Shown here: in pieces, positions 34,607 through 46,763 of the stretch
Position numbering within the stretch: the stretch's first letter is position 1
How the letters are laid out: the number at the start of each line of letters is the position of its first letter
DNA from: Actinomortierella ambigua
Taxonomy: Eukaryota > Mortierellomycota > Mortierellomycetes > Mortierellales > Mortierellaceae
DNA length: 61,308 nucleotides
Assembly: GCA_016098155.1 (NCBI GenBank)
Contig: JAAAJB010000147.1
Location: 1 to 61,308, forward strand
Direction: 5' to 3'
The notes under the pieces: model-generated
The model's database searches: none
What the model was told of the DNA's origin: nothing
The model's input: the letters and a program-made list of their open reading frames with translations, nothing else
Made by a program: the position numbers and the translations under genes

Positions 34607-34694
34607 AAGGAAGGAGCTCCATCATATAGACATACAAATTGCTGCCAAATACATCAACATCATAGAGCTGCACAAAAAGTCTTGTATTGTTTTC

Positions 34695-34700
34695 TTTATT
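34695..34700 (-). terminator. Minus-strand AATAAA
   Basis: TTTATT on the plus strand; a candidate poly(A) signal for the doubtful small minus-strand gene. Confidence 0.3.
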
Positions 34701-34875
34701 ATACAATAAGGCATCATCACTAACGTACTCGATACTTAACCTTCCTCGACGTTTCTTCGACTATTGCAATGGCCTGTTGATTCACGAATCAAAAACGGAT
34801 ACAGAATTTGGTTAGCAACTGCTGACAACAATTGATATCAAAATCATCCATTGAAAATGGTGACTGAAGAATGCA

Positions 34876-35316
34876 TCAGCGATCTTGGTGATAATATTCG
34901 ATCCTCAGGGCCTTAAGCTCGGGAGTAGCGAAGTTTTTTTCATCATAAACATTCTGCTGTTGTTGTGGAGAGAAAAAAAAAGGGGGGGGGGGCAAGAGAT
35001 GAGCGTTGACTTACCAATTGATGATCGGCACGTTTCAAGGAAACAAAAGTATGGATGACACGAGACTCACTAATCTGCAGGCGTGAAAACACAAGAATGA
35101 ACAAAAGTTAGTCCTCTAGCGACAACGCTCAAACAAAATCGACGCGAAGGAGTTGCGGTGCACAGGGGAAAGGGATGTATAAAGTACACCCCCAGGGAAT
35201 GTGGGCGGGTAAGGCTTCAGCAATGAGATTGGTTTCACCAAGTCGAGGCTGCTATAACGGAGCCTGGCGGGGCCCCACAACAACGACCCTCAATCGCAAA
35301 TTACCATTATAACCAT
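34876..35316 (-). CDS. Possible tiny gene, about 49 residues
   Basis: Two adjacent stretches with matching phase-0 splice sites look coding. One is 35074-35015 (CTGCAG acceptor, GTAAGT donor; ISESRVIHTFVSLKRADHQL). The other is 34953-34876, ending in TGA (NVYDEKNFATPELKALRIEY...). A 12-bp first exon, 35316-35305 (MVIM), with a GTAATT donor would supply a start, but this is uncertain. A minus-strand AATAAA near 34700 supports transcription in this direction. I recognise no family. It could instead be the end of a gene whose 5' exons I missed. Confidence 0.3.
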
Positions 35317-36203
35317 CTTCAGCCGTAAAACGCGTGTCGATATGATGCAAAGAGCAATAAAGAAAAGAGAGGGAGGGTGGGAAAAGCAGGGGGAGCGTGT
35401 TCAGGAATTCATTTCGACATTGACATACCTTGCTGTTGTGTTGATGAGGGTTGCGGAAAGAAGTGTTGAAAAATTTTCAGCAGAAAAGCATGCAGAAAAA
35501 TACAAGTGGCCAAGCCACCGTGATCCATTGTCGCGGTTTCAAAAAAATCATTCACACAGGTGTAATTGTTGCTATCATTGTCAGGCCTACTTTTTGATAC
35601 TCCTCCCCCGGCTCCGTCTGGAGCAAGCTCGTGGAGAGTCGACGCGCCTCCACCCTTTCCCCCCTTCCTCCACAACAGGGCGAAAAGAAGCGAGCTTCAG
35701 GTTCTTTTAGATTGGATGCCAACCCTAATGGTCTGGCTCCACAGCATTTTTGTACACGTGCGAGGTCCTCCATCAAATCTGTTGCCTGCTGGGCCAACAA
35801 CAACAACAATAACAACAATAACAACAAAAGTACATGTTTGTGATACCCCAGTCCTTCCATCATTTCAACAAAGTGGTCAGGGGTATTTATCCACTACCAG
35901 AACGTGCATGCCGAGCTGGCCGAGGGCCCGGGCATTGAATGGGGTTCAAATAGCTCCTCGCTCTTGATGCTGGCTGCCTTCTATTGTTTCGTACCGTCTT
36001 TAGTGAGATGCCTGACAAGTCAATTTAGGACCATTTGGCCTAATTAGATGGCAAATCCTTCCTTGCGCATGCATTGCCACACGCCTGTGTGGGTGCGTAT
36101 GTGTGTATTTGTAAGACGGTATGAACAAGAAAAAAAAAGACAAGTATATGACATGAATGAAAATATTATGATAAGGCAAGCGACAAAACTCCCCACCTCA
36201 GGC
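35317..36203. other. Intergenic region downstream of HAP2
   Basis: No clear gene. A good GTATGT donor on the minus strand near 35428 could belong to a 5' UTR exon of the small gene. An (AAC)n-type repeat lies at 35800-35828. Confidence 0.3.
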
Positions 36204-38218
36204 TCATAGGACCTGCTGTTGATGAATATGCTGTTGTGGAAAACGGTTTTGTTGCTGTTGCTGCTGATGATGATGCAAGTCGTGTGAGGTTTGTGTCAAT
36301 AGGTCGCCATCTTGCTGTTGCTGCTGCTGGTATCGCTGGTTCTGATAAGAGGGCATACGTCCCCTTTGACCATATTCGCCTGCTACAAGTGGTTGCTGCT
36401 GCTGTACTTGTTGGTGTTGTTGTTGCTGATATTGCTGGTATTGTTCTTGTTGTTGTTGTAGCTTATGCTGTTGATGATGTTGGAGTTGTTGATGCTGTTG
36501 GTCTTGTGGATCCTGCTGTCCCTCCATTTGTAGGGATTGGTTGGCTTCCTCAGTCTTGCTCTTCTCTCGCTCTGCAGCTGCATTCATGGCTGCAATCTCG
36601 ACAGCCGTCAAAAAGCGGCCTCCTGGTCCACGTGGCCTTCTCATTGCATGTTTGTGGCGTGATTCGTGGAGATACTATGTATTGGGGAAAAAAAACATAA
36701 ACAAAGTTATTAGAGTAGCACGGTTGGTTATGTCAAACCACTTTTGGTAGTAATCGAGGAGGGAGGTCCCTGTGCACTGTTGGGGAGGGCGAAAGGGAGA
36801 TGAAGAGGAAGGGGTTCTATTCAGCTTACCTTGCGGCCTCGATTCATGGACCTGTTCTCTGCCTCCAGTGCAGCACGAGCAGCACGCCGTTTGAGAATTC
36901 GATGATACTGGTACGCAGAAGTTAATGGAGATGTTATTAGTAGAGGGTGTGAATATGTGAGTCGGGATGATTCTCATGCAATTATCTTGGAGTGCGTATG
37001 TGAGTGAGTGTGTGAATGTGCTAGAGGTGCATCTTCAGTGGACAGAGAGTCGAGCAAAAGTGGGCGCCTGTTCCACCCCCTTCTCTCCGCACCTCTCACC
37101 TTCCCCCTTACCCATTCCATTTCCTTTCACTTCAACCACCTTCCACTCTTTCACTCTCTCCCACTCTCTCACTCACTCTCTCGCCTCCTTTCCTCCGTGC
37201 CTTGTGACCATACCCCTCCCCCTCCTCCTATCCCTGCCTGGATCTGATTGATGACAGCCGTAGTCGGAGGAGTACACAATGGTGCAAATCGATAGGTTCG
37301 AGCAACGCGGATTCGAGGCCAATCATTTCCTCAAGGTTGATTGCCGATTGTCTACAACCAACAGCAGTGTGTTGTGATGGGTGTACTTCTTGGATCTTAG
37401 GTTGGACAAGGTAATGAAAACTCGCTTTTCAACCCCCCTTCCTTCTTTCCTAGTTTTGCCGCGAGTTTGTCCCCCTCCCCCTTCTCCACGAAGGACCAGA
37501 AGGCTCTGCTGCCATTTGTCAGATCCTTTAGCCGATGGAAAAGCTACATCGTTGGAGTGGGTGCTATTGGTCGGTCATAATCGTACCTGTTTGGCATTCA
37601 CATAGAGGGGCTCCTCTTGCTCTTCAGTCCTTGGGGGGCCAACCTGGCCAAGGACATACCCAGGTGGGACCATGTGCTGCATTCCGACAATATCGGGGGT
37701 TCGGTAGACGACCGGTTCAGAGTTCAAACAACGCAACAAAAAAACGTAAAGAGAGTTTTAGGGTTGATCAATTCGTCTGTTGAGAAGGAAATGACTCTTT
37801 CATGCAAGTGGGGAAATGGAACGCGTGGGTGCATTTCACAGAGGAAAAAAAAGAAGAAGCAGAAGAAAGAGAAGAAAGAGAAGAAGGGGAAGAAGAAAGA
37901 ACCATTTATACTGGCGTAGGGCGAGGAATGGAGGTACCATGGAGGGATAATAAGGTGCAAAGTGGAGGAGTCGAGCGAGAAGGGGGCAGTGCTTACAGGG
38001 TCCACGACAAGAACGCCGCCAACAGGGCCTGTGTAGGCGCCAGCGGCTGAGACACCGGCCAAGTGGTCATAGCGATGCATACCCTCGGTGTCAGCAGGCT
38101 GCATGGACGATGAGGCCGAAGAAATAGTAGACGAGGCTGAAGTGGGATGGCCATGAGTGGGAGGTGGGGTGGCCTCATGGCTGGAGACTGATGGGGTGCT
38201 CGAGTTGGATTGGGTCAT
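36204..38218 (-). CDS. HAP2: CCAAT-binding factor subunit NF-YA (HAP2)
   Basis: DNA-contacting subunit of the heterotrimeric CCAAT-binding complex, which in fungi activates respiratory genes and helps iron regulation. Four exons: 38218-37997, 37676-37587, 36907-36830, 36674-36204; 286 residues. The conserved core is split over three exons: EEPLYVNAKQ, YHRILKRRAARAALEAENR (partner binding) and YLHESRHKHAMRRPRGPGGRF (DNA binding). The N-terminus is Ser/Thr/Pro-rich and the C-terminus strongly Gln-rich, as expected for an activator. The acceptor of exon 2 is the weakest point: the frame just upstream of it (PVVYRTPDIVGMQ) also looks coding but has no usable AG. Confidence 0.92.
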
Positions 38219-41200
38219 GGTGTGGTCAGTCAAGCAGCCGTCCGTCTGAGGTAGGTAAGGGGACAATCACGGGAGGGGGGGGAGGAAAGGTCGGGATAGG
38301 AACGAAGAGAGGGTAAGAGGAATGAGTCGAGACTGCACGAAAAAAAAAGTGAATGGAAAAAGACAAAGAGTGAAGTGATGCAAGGAACTGGGTGGAAGTG
38401 GAAGGGAAGAAGGAAAAGCGAGCAACAGGCAGGGAGACTTCTGCAGTAAAAGGACCATGCACTCGTTCCTTCTTTCCTCCTCTTCCCCCCTCTCTCGCTT
38501 TATCTCTCCTCCCCTCTCCTCATTTCACCGCCCTTGGAAGAGAGAGAGAGAGAGAAAGAGAGAGAAGGATTAGAGAACAAGGTGTCCCTGAGAAGACGAG
38601 AACTTGGTGTAATAGTTCCGGTCTGGAAAGAAAACGTCTGCTGCTCTACGATCGCAGAGACATACACTTACGAGGGGAGAGACGGACGCGTCTCGCGGTA
38701 GCCAATAGCGTGCTAAATTGATTGATAAATTGAATATGGCAAATGGAGAGACGAAGACGAGACGAGGCGGGTCGAGTCGAGTCGAAACGCGATAAAAGAA
38801 AAACCCTGCAGAGAGACCCTTGCTCATCATTATTATCGTCATCGCCATCGTCGTCATCACCCACATATCTTCACGCGTTGGATAGGAGCCATGCAAACAC
38901 AACATGTAACAACACCCACTGCCTTGATTGCTGTCCAGCTCTCAAGTCCAACGGACCTCCATGTATACATGCACCCCTTGTCAACAGAAAAAAAAGGGCC
39001 ATGTCGCCTGTAACGGGGGCGCCATCTTGCCCCAGAGCTACTGCTTTTCGCCCCTCTCTCCCCAAGACTAGCCGCCTCTGCCCCTGAACAATTATTTTTA
39101 CTGGTAAGATCCAATCTCCCATCACCCAGAATTATGACAATACAATAACACGCATGAAGTATCACAATGCTGATAAAAATCATTTTCCTATCATGTCTCA
39201 TGAAGTAAATGCAGATGCTTACCAAATCCCCCCAAGATGATTGATCCCATACATACGCCACTACCCGCAGAGAAGCTGTTTCGTTCGATTGCCTTGTTAG
39301 GGTCGAGCTCTAGACCCTCCTTACATCGAGTGGGTGGACTTTACAAAGCATTCACGCGCCACATGGTGTCACGACGTTGGCTCAGCTCATTGTCTTTGTG
39401 CTTTTCGGGGGGTCTGGTCAAGGGTCAAGCTCAAGCCATGGTTTTCATGCTCTTTGCTGGGATCCAAAGAACTCCTGAAAAGCTCCAAAAGCCTGGGTGC
39501 TTGGTTGCACGTACCCACAGACGTGGGGAGTCGAGCAAAACCGTGCATCGAGTAGGAGTAGATGGTGTTAGGGGAAGAGGGAGGAGAGGGGGGAGGGGAG
39601 GGGAAGGGGAGAGGGGAAACAAAGGAGTGTGCATCATCCTCCGTCTTTCTTCCTTGCGCTGAGGTTTGCAGACGGGTGTCTGTCCCCTTGCATCTCATTC
39701 GTTTGTGGTGCCAAGACAACAGCGGACCAACAGGTTCCGTTTGGACTTGTCACCCCTCCTTCTATCGTCGGTCAAAAACCACGTTGTTTATTCTTCAGAG
39801 CCTTGTCGTGGCTTCACGACGCGACATGGCCCAAACGGGCCACCTTTTTTTTTCGTGTGTGTGCTCTGTTGTAGTGAAGGTAGAGAAAGAGCATTCATTA
39901 CTCTGCGGCCATACATATTTTTCCTTGGCCCCTTGTAAAAAAAAAAAAGGAGGGTGGCCATTGCGGCGTTGCCTTTTCCATTTCCTGCTGTACATACTGT
40001 ACACTTTTTGCCAGCAAGCTAGTGAATATTGCCTTGTCTCCTCTCCCTCTCCTTTTTTCATTCCCTTGTATTGACCCCTGTCCGTTATTGAACATTCCAC
40101 TGCCGCGTCAACCACACATTGTTCCTCTATTGACGCGCACTGCTTGCCGATGCGAGGACGAATAAGGCACCGACTTCTGCCTAAAGGTTGGTGGATGAAG
40201 TGGGGAGGAAGCAAGGGTTGGAGGAAAATAAGGCCCGGAAAGACATGCAATCATGAACAAGGCCCCGCTCGATATGCAACCATTTAAAAGTGAGCATAGC
40301 GGATGAGAAAAAGGACCTTTTCTTTTCTCTCCAAGAAAAAGGCATCGCTGTCTCTGTATGTCTCTCTCTCTCATACGAATGAGAGACGGGATGCGGAGTG
40401 TTACAATTGAGTTTGTTCCCGTCCCGCAGATACAGCCTACCATGCAGCTCTGGTCTCTTTATCTCTCACATTCTCTCACACACAGCACAACAAAACACAT
40501 AGCAAACTCTCTCTTTCTTTTAGACCTGCTGGCGGTCCAAATCCATGCAGCTGACTATGATTTTTGGACCAAGCCCAGAGAGTACAAACAACTTAGTGTT
40601 CATGTACAGTTCAAAAAGTTGTTGCTTTGCCCTTTTGCACCAGTCTTCCTGTCTGTCTTCCTGCCTGCCCTGGGTGGAACTGGCTGCCCTATGGTCCCCC
40701 CAATCTCTTCCAACCATCAATGTGCAAATTCCGCACGCAAATGCAGCGTATACCCCCCGAACCTTGAATTTTCTCTGCATCCGCATCTTTCTCCTCTTTC
40801 CCCTCTGTCCTTCCTCTTCATCCTCTCTCTTCATCCTTTTCCTCCTCCTCTTCTTCCTTTGCCTTGACCCAAACGACGACAATTATCTTCCATCTCAACA
40901 ACAATAAATAAATAAATAATAATAGCCCTCTTCCTCCTTTCCCTCATTTCTTCTCTCTTTCCCCCCCCCCCTTTTTTTTCTTGATTAGCATCGAAACGCG
41001 CAAGGCCTGTTCAGCCCTGTTCCGTTGTTCTGCTCTCTTTCTTTCGTTCTCTTGTTTCTTCGTGTTTTCCTTTTTTACTTCTTGTCTTTCTTTCCTTGTC
41101 CAAGAACGGAAACAAGCTCACTCTATCGACATCTCCCCTTCCCACCTCTTCTTCTTTCAACTCTCCCCCCCTCCTCGGAGGTGTCTTCTCCACACACATA

Positions 41201-41546
41201 CACAGCAGCAGCCTTTTCTTTTCTTTTCTTCTCTTCTCCTTCCTCTCCTCTCGATCATTCAACAACAACAACAACAACAAACAGGATATTTTCTTTCTTG
41301 TCCTCTTCCGCCCTAATCATCCTCTTTACTTCTCTCTTCACTATCAGCACTGCTTTGGGCCTCAACCTCCGCCTTATCTCGTCGACTCTCCTCCTCCTCT
41401 TTGTCTCAACCAGCTCTCGCCCCTCGCCCACGTCGCAGAGTAGTCTTGGTCCCACCCAAGACCTCTCCCAGACAACCCACCCACCCCTACCCCATACACA
41501 CTCCTCACTCTCTCCCCTCTCCCTCTCCCCTTCCTGCCATTGCGCC
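38219..41546. other. Gene-poor region between HAP2 and the disordered protein gene
   Basis: About 3.3 kb without a convincing gene. The first part should be the HAP2 promoter and leader, with GA repeats near 38541-38565. The last 600 bp are almost pure pyrimidine on the plus strand, typical of promoters here. The middle shows only short random frames. Confidence 0.4.
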
Positions 41547-42027
41547 ATGGCCAACATTCCAGACCGCTTCCACTATTCCTCGGTCATGCCATTGACCGAG
41601 GCGAATCTCTACAAGCATACCATCAAGGTACGACACGACCATGTCACATGTTCACATCTCCCATTTCACCATCAAGGCCAACGCCACCTCGCCAACGGAG
41701 TATGAGTGGAAGAATACATACAATTCGCGCATTATTTTAATATTGTCAGGAACCAAATTCTTCCCGGGACGACGTTCCCATTTCCCCAATCAGTCAGCCC
41801 CTGCCCTGCCCTGCCCTGCCCTGCCCCGCCCCGCCCCGCCCTCTCCCTTGTGATTTTCCTGACATCCACTGTTGTGTTTTGGCGTTCTTTATTATCCGAT
41901 GGAAAAAAAAAACAAGAGCTCTTCTGTGCTCGCCTTGGGAACGCCAATGTGTCCCAGTGGCACGTTGCGAGTGCTCGTGCGTCTGGCATTAACCCTCGTG
42001 CTCTCTGTCTATGGATCTCTCTCTCCA

Positions 42028-42060
<33 letters not shown>

Positions 42061-44328
42061 GTCTCTCTCTCCCTCTCCCTCTCTCTCTTTGTATATCACT
42101 CTCCCTTCTTATGTATCATACGCAATGCCATTGTGGTTAAATAGAACCCTTCCTCTCGTGAGGAGAAACTGAAGCATGTCCTTAGCTATGTAGACCAGCA
42201 ATGTGACCTGGTCATTCAGGAGCAGCAGGCCTATCTGAGCTGGATCGACACGACGCGGTGGAGCCAAGATCCAAACAACCTTCGTCCCGCTTTTGTTGAT
42301 CGGCAAGACTATTACCAGCCAACCCCGCCCGCAAGGCTCTCGCAACTGGATCCACACCCAGACTTTTCAGCAGCCTTTATTCCCGCTTCTCTCCAACAGC
42401 GACCAAGAAAGTCCCCAGCTGCTGAGCGCTCCACTGGCACTGGCACTGGCCCTGCCTGGGAGTCCGCCACACGCGACCAGAGACAGGGACAACGACAGGG
42501 GCAAGGGCAAGGACCCTCGAATAACACACTCTCAAGGCCTGGACGACCAAAGAGTCCTGTTGCTCCTACCCGCCCCCAACGCCGACAGAGACCACAACAT
42601 TTGCCCCTGCAGCAGCCCTCCCCTTCTTCCCCAGCAGTCCAGCAACAGCCTCCCCTGACAGAGCAGCAGCACCATGACCTCCGTTTTGACTCTCCTTCCC
42701 CTACCCTCCCTACTTCTACCCCTTGGCTGCAATCGTCCTCCTCTACCATGCGACATCCACAACAGCACCCTCGACAATACATGCACAGCCAACACGACCA
42801 CGATGTCGACCCGTACCGATATACCAACTTTGGCTTGAATGGACTCGACCCGAGCGTTGCGCTACCAAGAGCTCTTCCCAGGAGCATGATGCGCACTCGA
42901 GTCATGGACGCGTCGTCTCCGCCCGACTCGCCCAACGTCCGAGATTCATTCCAGTCTGGCTATACCCCTGTGGTCGATGAGTGGTCTCGGTTGGATGACC
43001 CTTCAGCAGGCCTCAGCGACCCATACCTGTACAGCTCCTTCCCATCATCCAAGCGACAAAGCGATCAACCACACCAGGATGCCCGTTTACGTCAAGATTC
43101 GCCGCTTCCCCAATACCTGCTCAATAACACCGCCACCACCACAGCGAATAGCCATCTGCAGCAACAACAACGGCAGTCTTTGGATGGCCCATCCAAGTCA
43201 AAGTCTTCCAGGGCAGGGCGTTGGATGTCACGATTCTCATTATTGCCCAAGCGGAGTCAACGACATGAGAGTATGCCTACGAGTATTTCGGAACCATGGA
43301 CGACGCCAGCGGATCGGGAAAACGCCACAGGGACGCATCAGCGGTTCCATTCGATGGCTCACCGTTCCGGTATCGAGACGGTGGGAGGAGGGGCCGAGCT
43401 CGCTGCAGGACCAGGGTCGAAGGCAGCGTCCAATCAGTCGAGCAGTCGTGTCAAGCGACTCTTCAACGGGGTCTTCCAGAGACGGTCGTCCAAAGATACC
43501 AAGGGGTCTTCTCAGGATCTCTACAACCACCACCACCAATTCCAAGAGCTGACGGGGGAAAACGAGTCTGATCAACGATCGAACCGGGCTCGTTCGCCCC
43601 TAGGCGACTATCCTTCTTACCTATTGCAACCATCCTCCTCTTTGCAGCCAAAGCCAACTCAATCATCATCACCACCACGACACCCGCAGCAGCTATCACA
43701 ACAACAACAACAACAGTTCCAAAGACAACAAGGCACGATGCATTCCCCATCACCCACCATGCAAATACAAAATCCCAACTCGCCCCACCGGCAATCAACC
43801 ATGTCACCCATGAGCCAGCCATTGTCATTGTCGATCGACGGACTGAACGAGAGTCTTGTGGACCCACTACAGCAGATGCCAATGTTGGAGAGGGATGAGC
43901 TTCAGGACTCTGAGAGTATGGACCTGCCCTACCGGCCAACGTCTCTCACCCCACCGCCTCCATCGTCTGTGATGCGGCACTCGAACGTGTTTGGTCAAAG
44001 CCTCAACAATGTGTCGTCCGCTGTGTACATCCAGAGCAACAACGGGAACGGACATGGTCACGGCAATGGCAGTGGCAATAATGTCGTGGCGGCAACCCAA
44101 GTCCACCATGGCAAGAATCGTCGTCCTTCATCTCAGATCCTGCCGTTTGCCTATACCAAAGGGGAGCCTTTGGGTTCTACATCCGAAGCGTACCTGAATT
44201 CACGCCGGTCGATGTATGACCAAGGTCCCACCATGGTGGCGATCGCGCAGGTGCAAAAAGCAGACTTGGAGGGGCTCCAACAGAACGCTAGCCTTGGACT
44301 CTCCATGTTTGTTGGAAAGACGGCGTAA
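41547..44328 (+). CDS. Large disordered protein of unknown function
   Basis: Two exons, 41547-41627 and 42145-44328, join in phase 0 to 754 residues. Only the first ~90 residues look folded: MANIPDRFHYSSVMPLTEAN, then KLKHVLSYVDQQCDLVIQEQ, a probable helix, and AYLSWIDTTRW. The rest is rich in Gln, Ser, Pro, His and Asn, with basic patches such as KSKSSRAGRWMSRFSLLPKR and SSRVKRLFNGVFQRRSSKD that could be membrane- or partner-binding and phosphorylated. There is no signal peptide or membrane segment. The 517-bp intron contains an extra stretch (41677-41740) that looks coding but cannot be spliced in phase. AATAAA follows at 44375. No family recognised. Confidence 0.65.
41800..41841. repeat. 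CCCTG/CCCCG pentanucleotide repeat
   Basis: About five CCCTG units followed by three to four CCCCG units, inside the intron of the disordered protein gene. Confidence 0.8.
42016..42090. repeat. CT dinucleotide repeat
   Basis: Long (CT)n-rich tract near the 3' end of the same intron, acting as an oversized polypyrimidine tract. Confidence 0.7.
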
Positions 44329-44927
44329 AAAACAAGTTTTATTTTATCGCTCCTTGTGACATGTACCATATACCAATAAAAAGGAAAAAAAAAAAAATAG
44401 GGCCAGTCCAACCTCTTGTGGGAAGGAAGGCAGTTTTTTTTTTTTTTTTCTTTGTATCAATTATTTTCCTTGCGATAGCTCGTTTTGGCTGCTTTTCCCC
44501 CCTTGTGAAATCCAAAGTGGGGAATGCGCACGCCACATTAGGACGGCGCACTGCAAAAGAAGATGTCCTTGTGGTTGTTTGCTTCGCAACAGAAAGATGG
44601 AAGAAAAGAACAAGAGTCGTTGCCTCAAAAAGTCAAGTTCCAGTTATCAGATGCTCGAAAAATCTAATCTCACCTTTTTTTTCTCTCTTTCTTCCTCACC
44701 CCTTCCTTCCCTTTCACCACACACACCTTTTCCTCTGAAAGACGTGTGAACCATCCTCTCTCTCTCTCTTTCTTCACGGGTCCTAACAGTGTGTGTTCTA
44801 CCCCACATTGGAGAAACTGATCCCCTCCTTTCATTCACATTTTCTTTTTCTCTCTCCCCCCCTTTCCTCCTTCCCTCCCCCCTTGATTCTCATTCTGGTT
44901 TGAATCACTCTATATACAACAGCCAAC
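44329..44927. promoter_or_regulatory. FTR1 promoter region
   Basis: 599 bp between the disordered protein gene and FTR1. It contains the upstream 3' UTR, a GATA-type site at 44644-44652, and a CT-rich leader with TATATACAACA at 44911-44921 just before the start. Confidence 0.5.
44644..44652 (-). promoter_or_regulatory. Iron-type GATA site (ATCTGATAA)
   Basis: The plus strand reads TTATCAGAT, the complement of ATCTGATAA. This fits ATCWGATAA, the extended site bound by fungal iron-repressor GATA factors (SreA, Fep1, Urbs1). It lies 275 bp before the start of an iron permease gene. Confidence 0.6.
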
Positions 44928-46763
44928 ATGGGAATTGCCGATTATTTCTCCATCCCCATTTTCTTCATTATCTTCCGTGAGACGACGGAGGCGGCCATTA
45001 TCGTGTCGGTGCTGCTGTCGTTCTTGCACCAGGTGTTGTTCGATGACCCTGTCATGCGCAAACGCCTCGCTCGCCAGGTAAAAAAATATATATACTACTC
45101 GCTCACCTCGTTACTGAGGGGGGGTGGGGTGTTTTTTTCGGGACTTGCTTTTTTGGTATTTGTGCAAAAGGATTGCTCCCCTCCCCCCCGAGGAGTGCCG
45201 CTGTGCTGTGGGGGGGGCCAAAAGGGGAGGGGATTCTAAACGGGTGGACGAGTAAGAGAAAGAAACAGCTTTTTTCTCCTTATACCCTCTCCACCCTATT
45301 GTCAATATCCTGTCAGTTATCACTTGCTGCAGAGTAGAGAACATCATGGTTCTTCTCTCCCCAGTTATCCTTCCTATTCTACCAATCCACTCAAGTATGT
45401 ACCCATTTTTTTTTTGTTTCGCTGTTACAAATAGGTCTGGGCGGGCACAGGCCTTGGCTTGTTGATCTCCCTGGCTATCGGTATGGCATTCATCTACGTC
45501 TGGTAAGTCAAGGTCAAATTGACCAAAAAGTGGACCTTTTTTTTTGTCGATCATTTTCGCACGCAGCGGTCCAAAGAGGAGCGCGGCGGCGGCTTCCCAA
45601 TTTTTTATTTGTATGTTTTGCATCAGTAATGTGCGCCCCCCTACTTTTCCCCTTCCTGCGATCAAAGAAAGAACTCTGTCTGATCCCTTACCAACTGAAA
45701 TCTCGATCGTCTCTCTCCCTTCTCTTCCTCGCCCTCGCCCTCGCCCCCCCTCTCCCACCAAAAAAAAACTATCCACAACATTAGGAACGAGTACGGTGCC
45801 AACCTGTGGGCTTCCAGTGAGGGCATCTGGGTGGGCTGCTTCTCGTTTGTCGCAGTGGTGATGATCACAGTGATGGGCATTGCGATGCTGCGCACAAACC
45901 AGATGAAGGAGAAGTGGAAGGTCAAGCTGGCCAAGGCCATGGACGACGAGAACGATCGTGGTCTGGGCAACCGTTCGCGCAAGTACGCCCTCTTCATCCT
46001 GCCCCTGATCACCGTCCTGCGTGAGGGTCTTGAGGCCGTGGTCTTTATTGGAGGCGTAAGTTGAAAGTCATACTGTTTTGCATTTCTACTTTCTATTGAC
46101 TATGGAAATGATGCTCTCGTTTATCTAAACATTTTACGTGCATCTTTTCCTCCCCTTTATAAATCTCACTCTATCTAGGTTACCTTTACTGAAAAAGAGG
46201 AGGCAATTCCTGCCGCGGTGATTGTGGGTGTCCTGGTTGGCTGTTTGGTCGGTCTGCTGCTGTACCGAGGCGGCAACTCGATGAACCTGCACCCGTTCTT
46301 CGTGGCATCGACCTGTCTGCTGATGCTCATTGCCGCCGGTCTGGTCTCCAAGGGTATCCAGGCCTTTGAGTCGTACGTGTGGGGACTTTTGACAGATGCC
46401 CAATCCGATGACGAGGGGTCCTATGACCCGCGCTTCAACGTGTGGGCCCTCAAATGCTGTGACCCCAAGCAGCCCGATGCTGGTGGCTGGGCCCTGTTCA
46501 ATGCCATTCTGGGATGGAGCAACATTGCCTCGTATTTCTCCATTGGCGGCTATATCCTGTACTGGTCCATTGTGACTTTCAGCCTTGTCCAGATGAAGCT
46601 CAAGCGCATTAGCCGCCTCACGGGCGAGGGTCGACCCTTGCTGTACTCGCCTATCCCCTCGACCACGTCGCTCGTCGAGGAACAGGCTCTGTTGGGAGAG
46701 AGTGGTGCGGCTGGCGGCGATGACATCCAGGCCACCAGCGGCGATCGACAGAGGTCGGCTTGA
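44928..46763 (+). CDS. FTR1: High-affinity iron permease Ftr1
   Basis: Plasma-membrane iron importer that works with a multicopper ferroxidase; no ferroxidase gene is in this window. Four exons, 44928-45077, 45435-45502, 45785-46055 and 46179-46763, give 357 residues with about seven membrane helices. Both iron-binding REXXE motifs are present: RETTE at residues 17-21 and REGLE near 151. Other family blocks are NLHPFFVASTCLLMLIAAGL and WALFNAILGWSN. The cytosolic tail ends GDRQRSA at a TGA. The same frame stays open for 89 more codons, and a poly(A) signal appears only after that. Confidence 0.95.

Noticed and set aside
34736..34778. Possible last exon AIAIVEETSRKVKYRVR on the minus strand
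   Set aside because: It has a CAACAG acceptor and a stop, but the preceding exon ends in its own stop and offers no donor.
35905..35965. tRNA-like words GAGCTGGCCGAGG and GGGGTTCAAATAG
   Set aside because: The two boxes are too close for a tRNA and the stems do not pair.
41677..41853. Extra exon (ANATSPTEYEWKNTYNSR) in the disordered protein gene
   Set aside because: It follows a good ATCAAG acceptor, but no donor returns to phase 0 for the next exon; left as intron.
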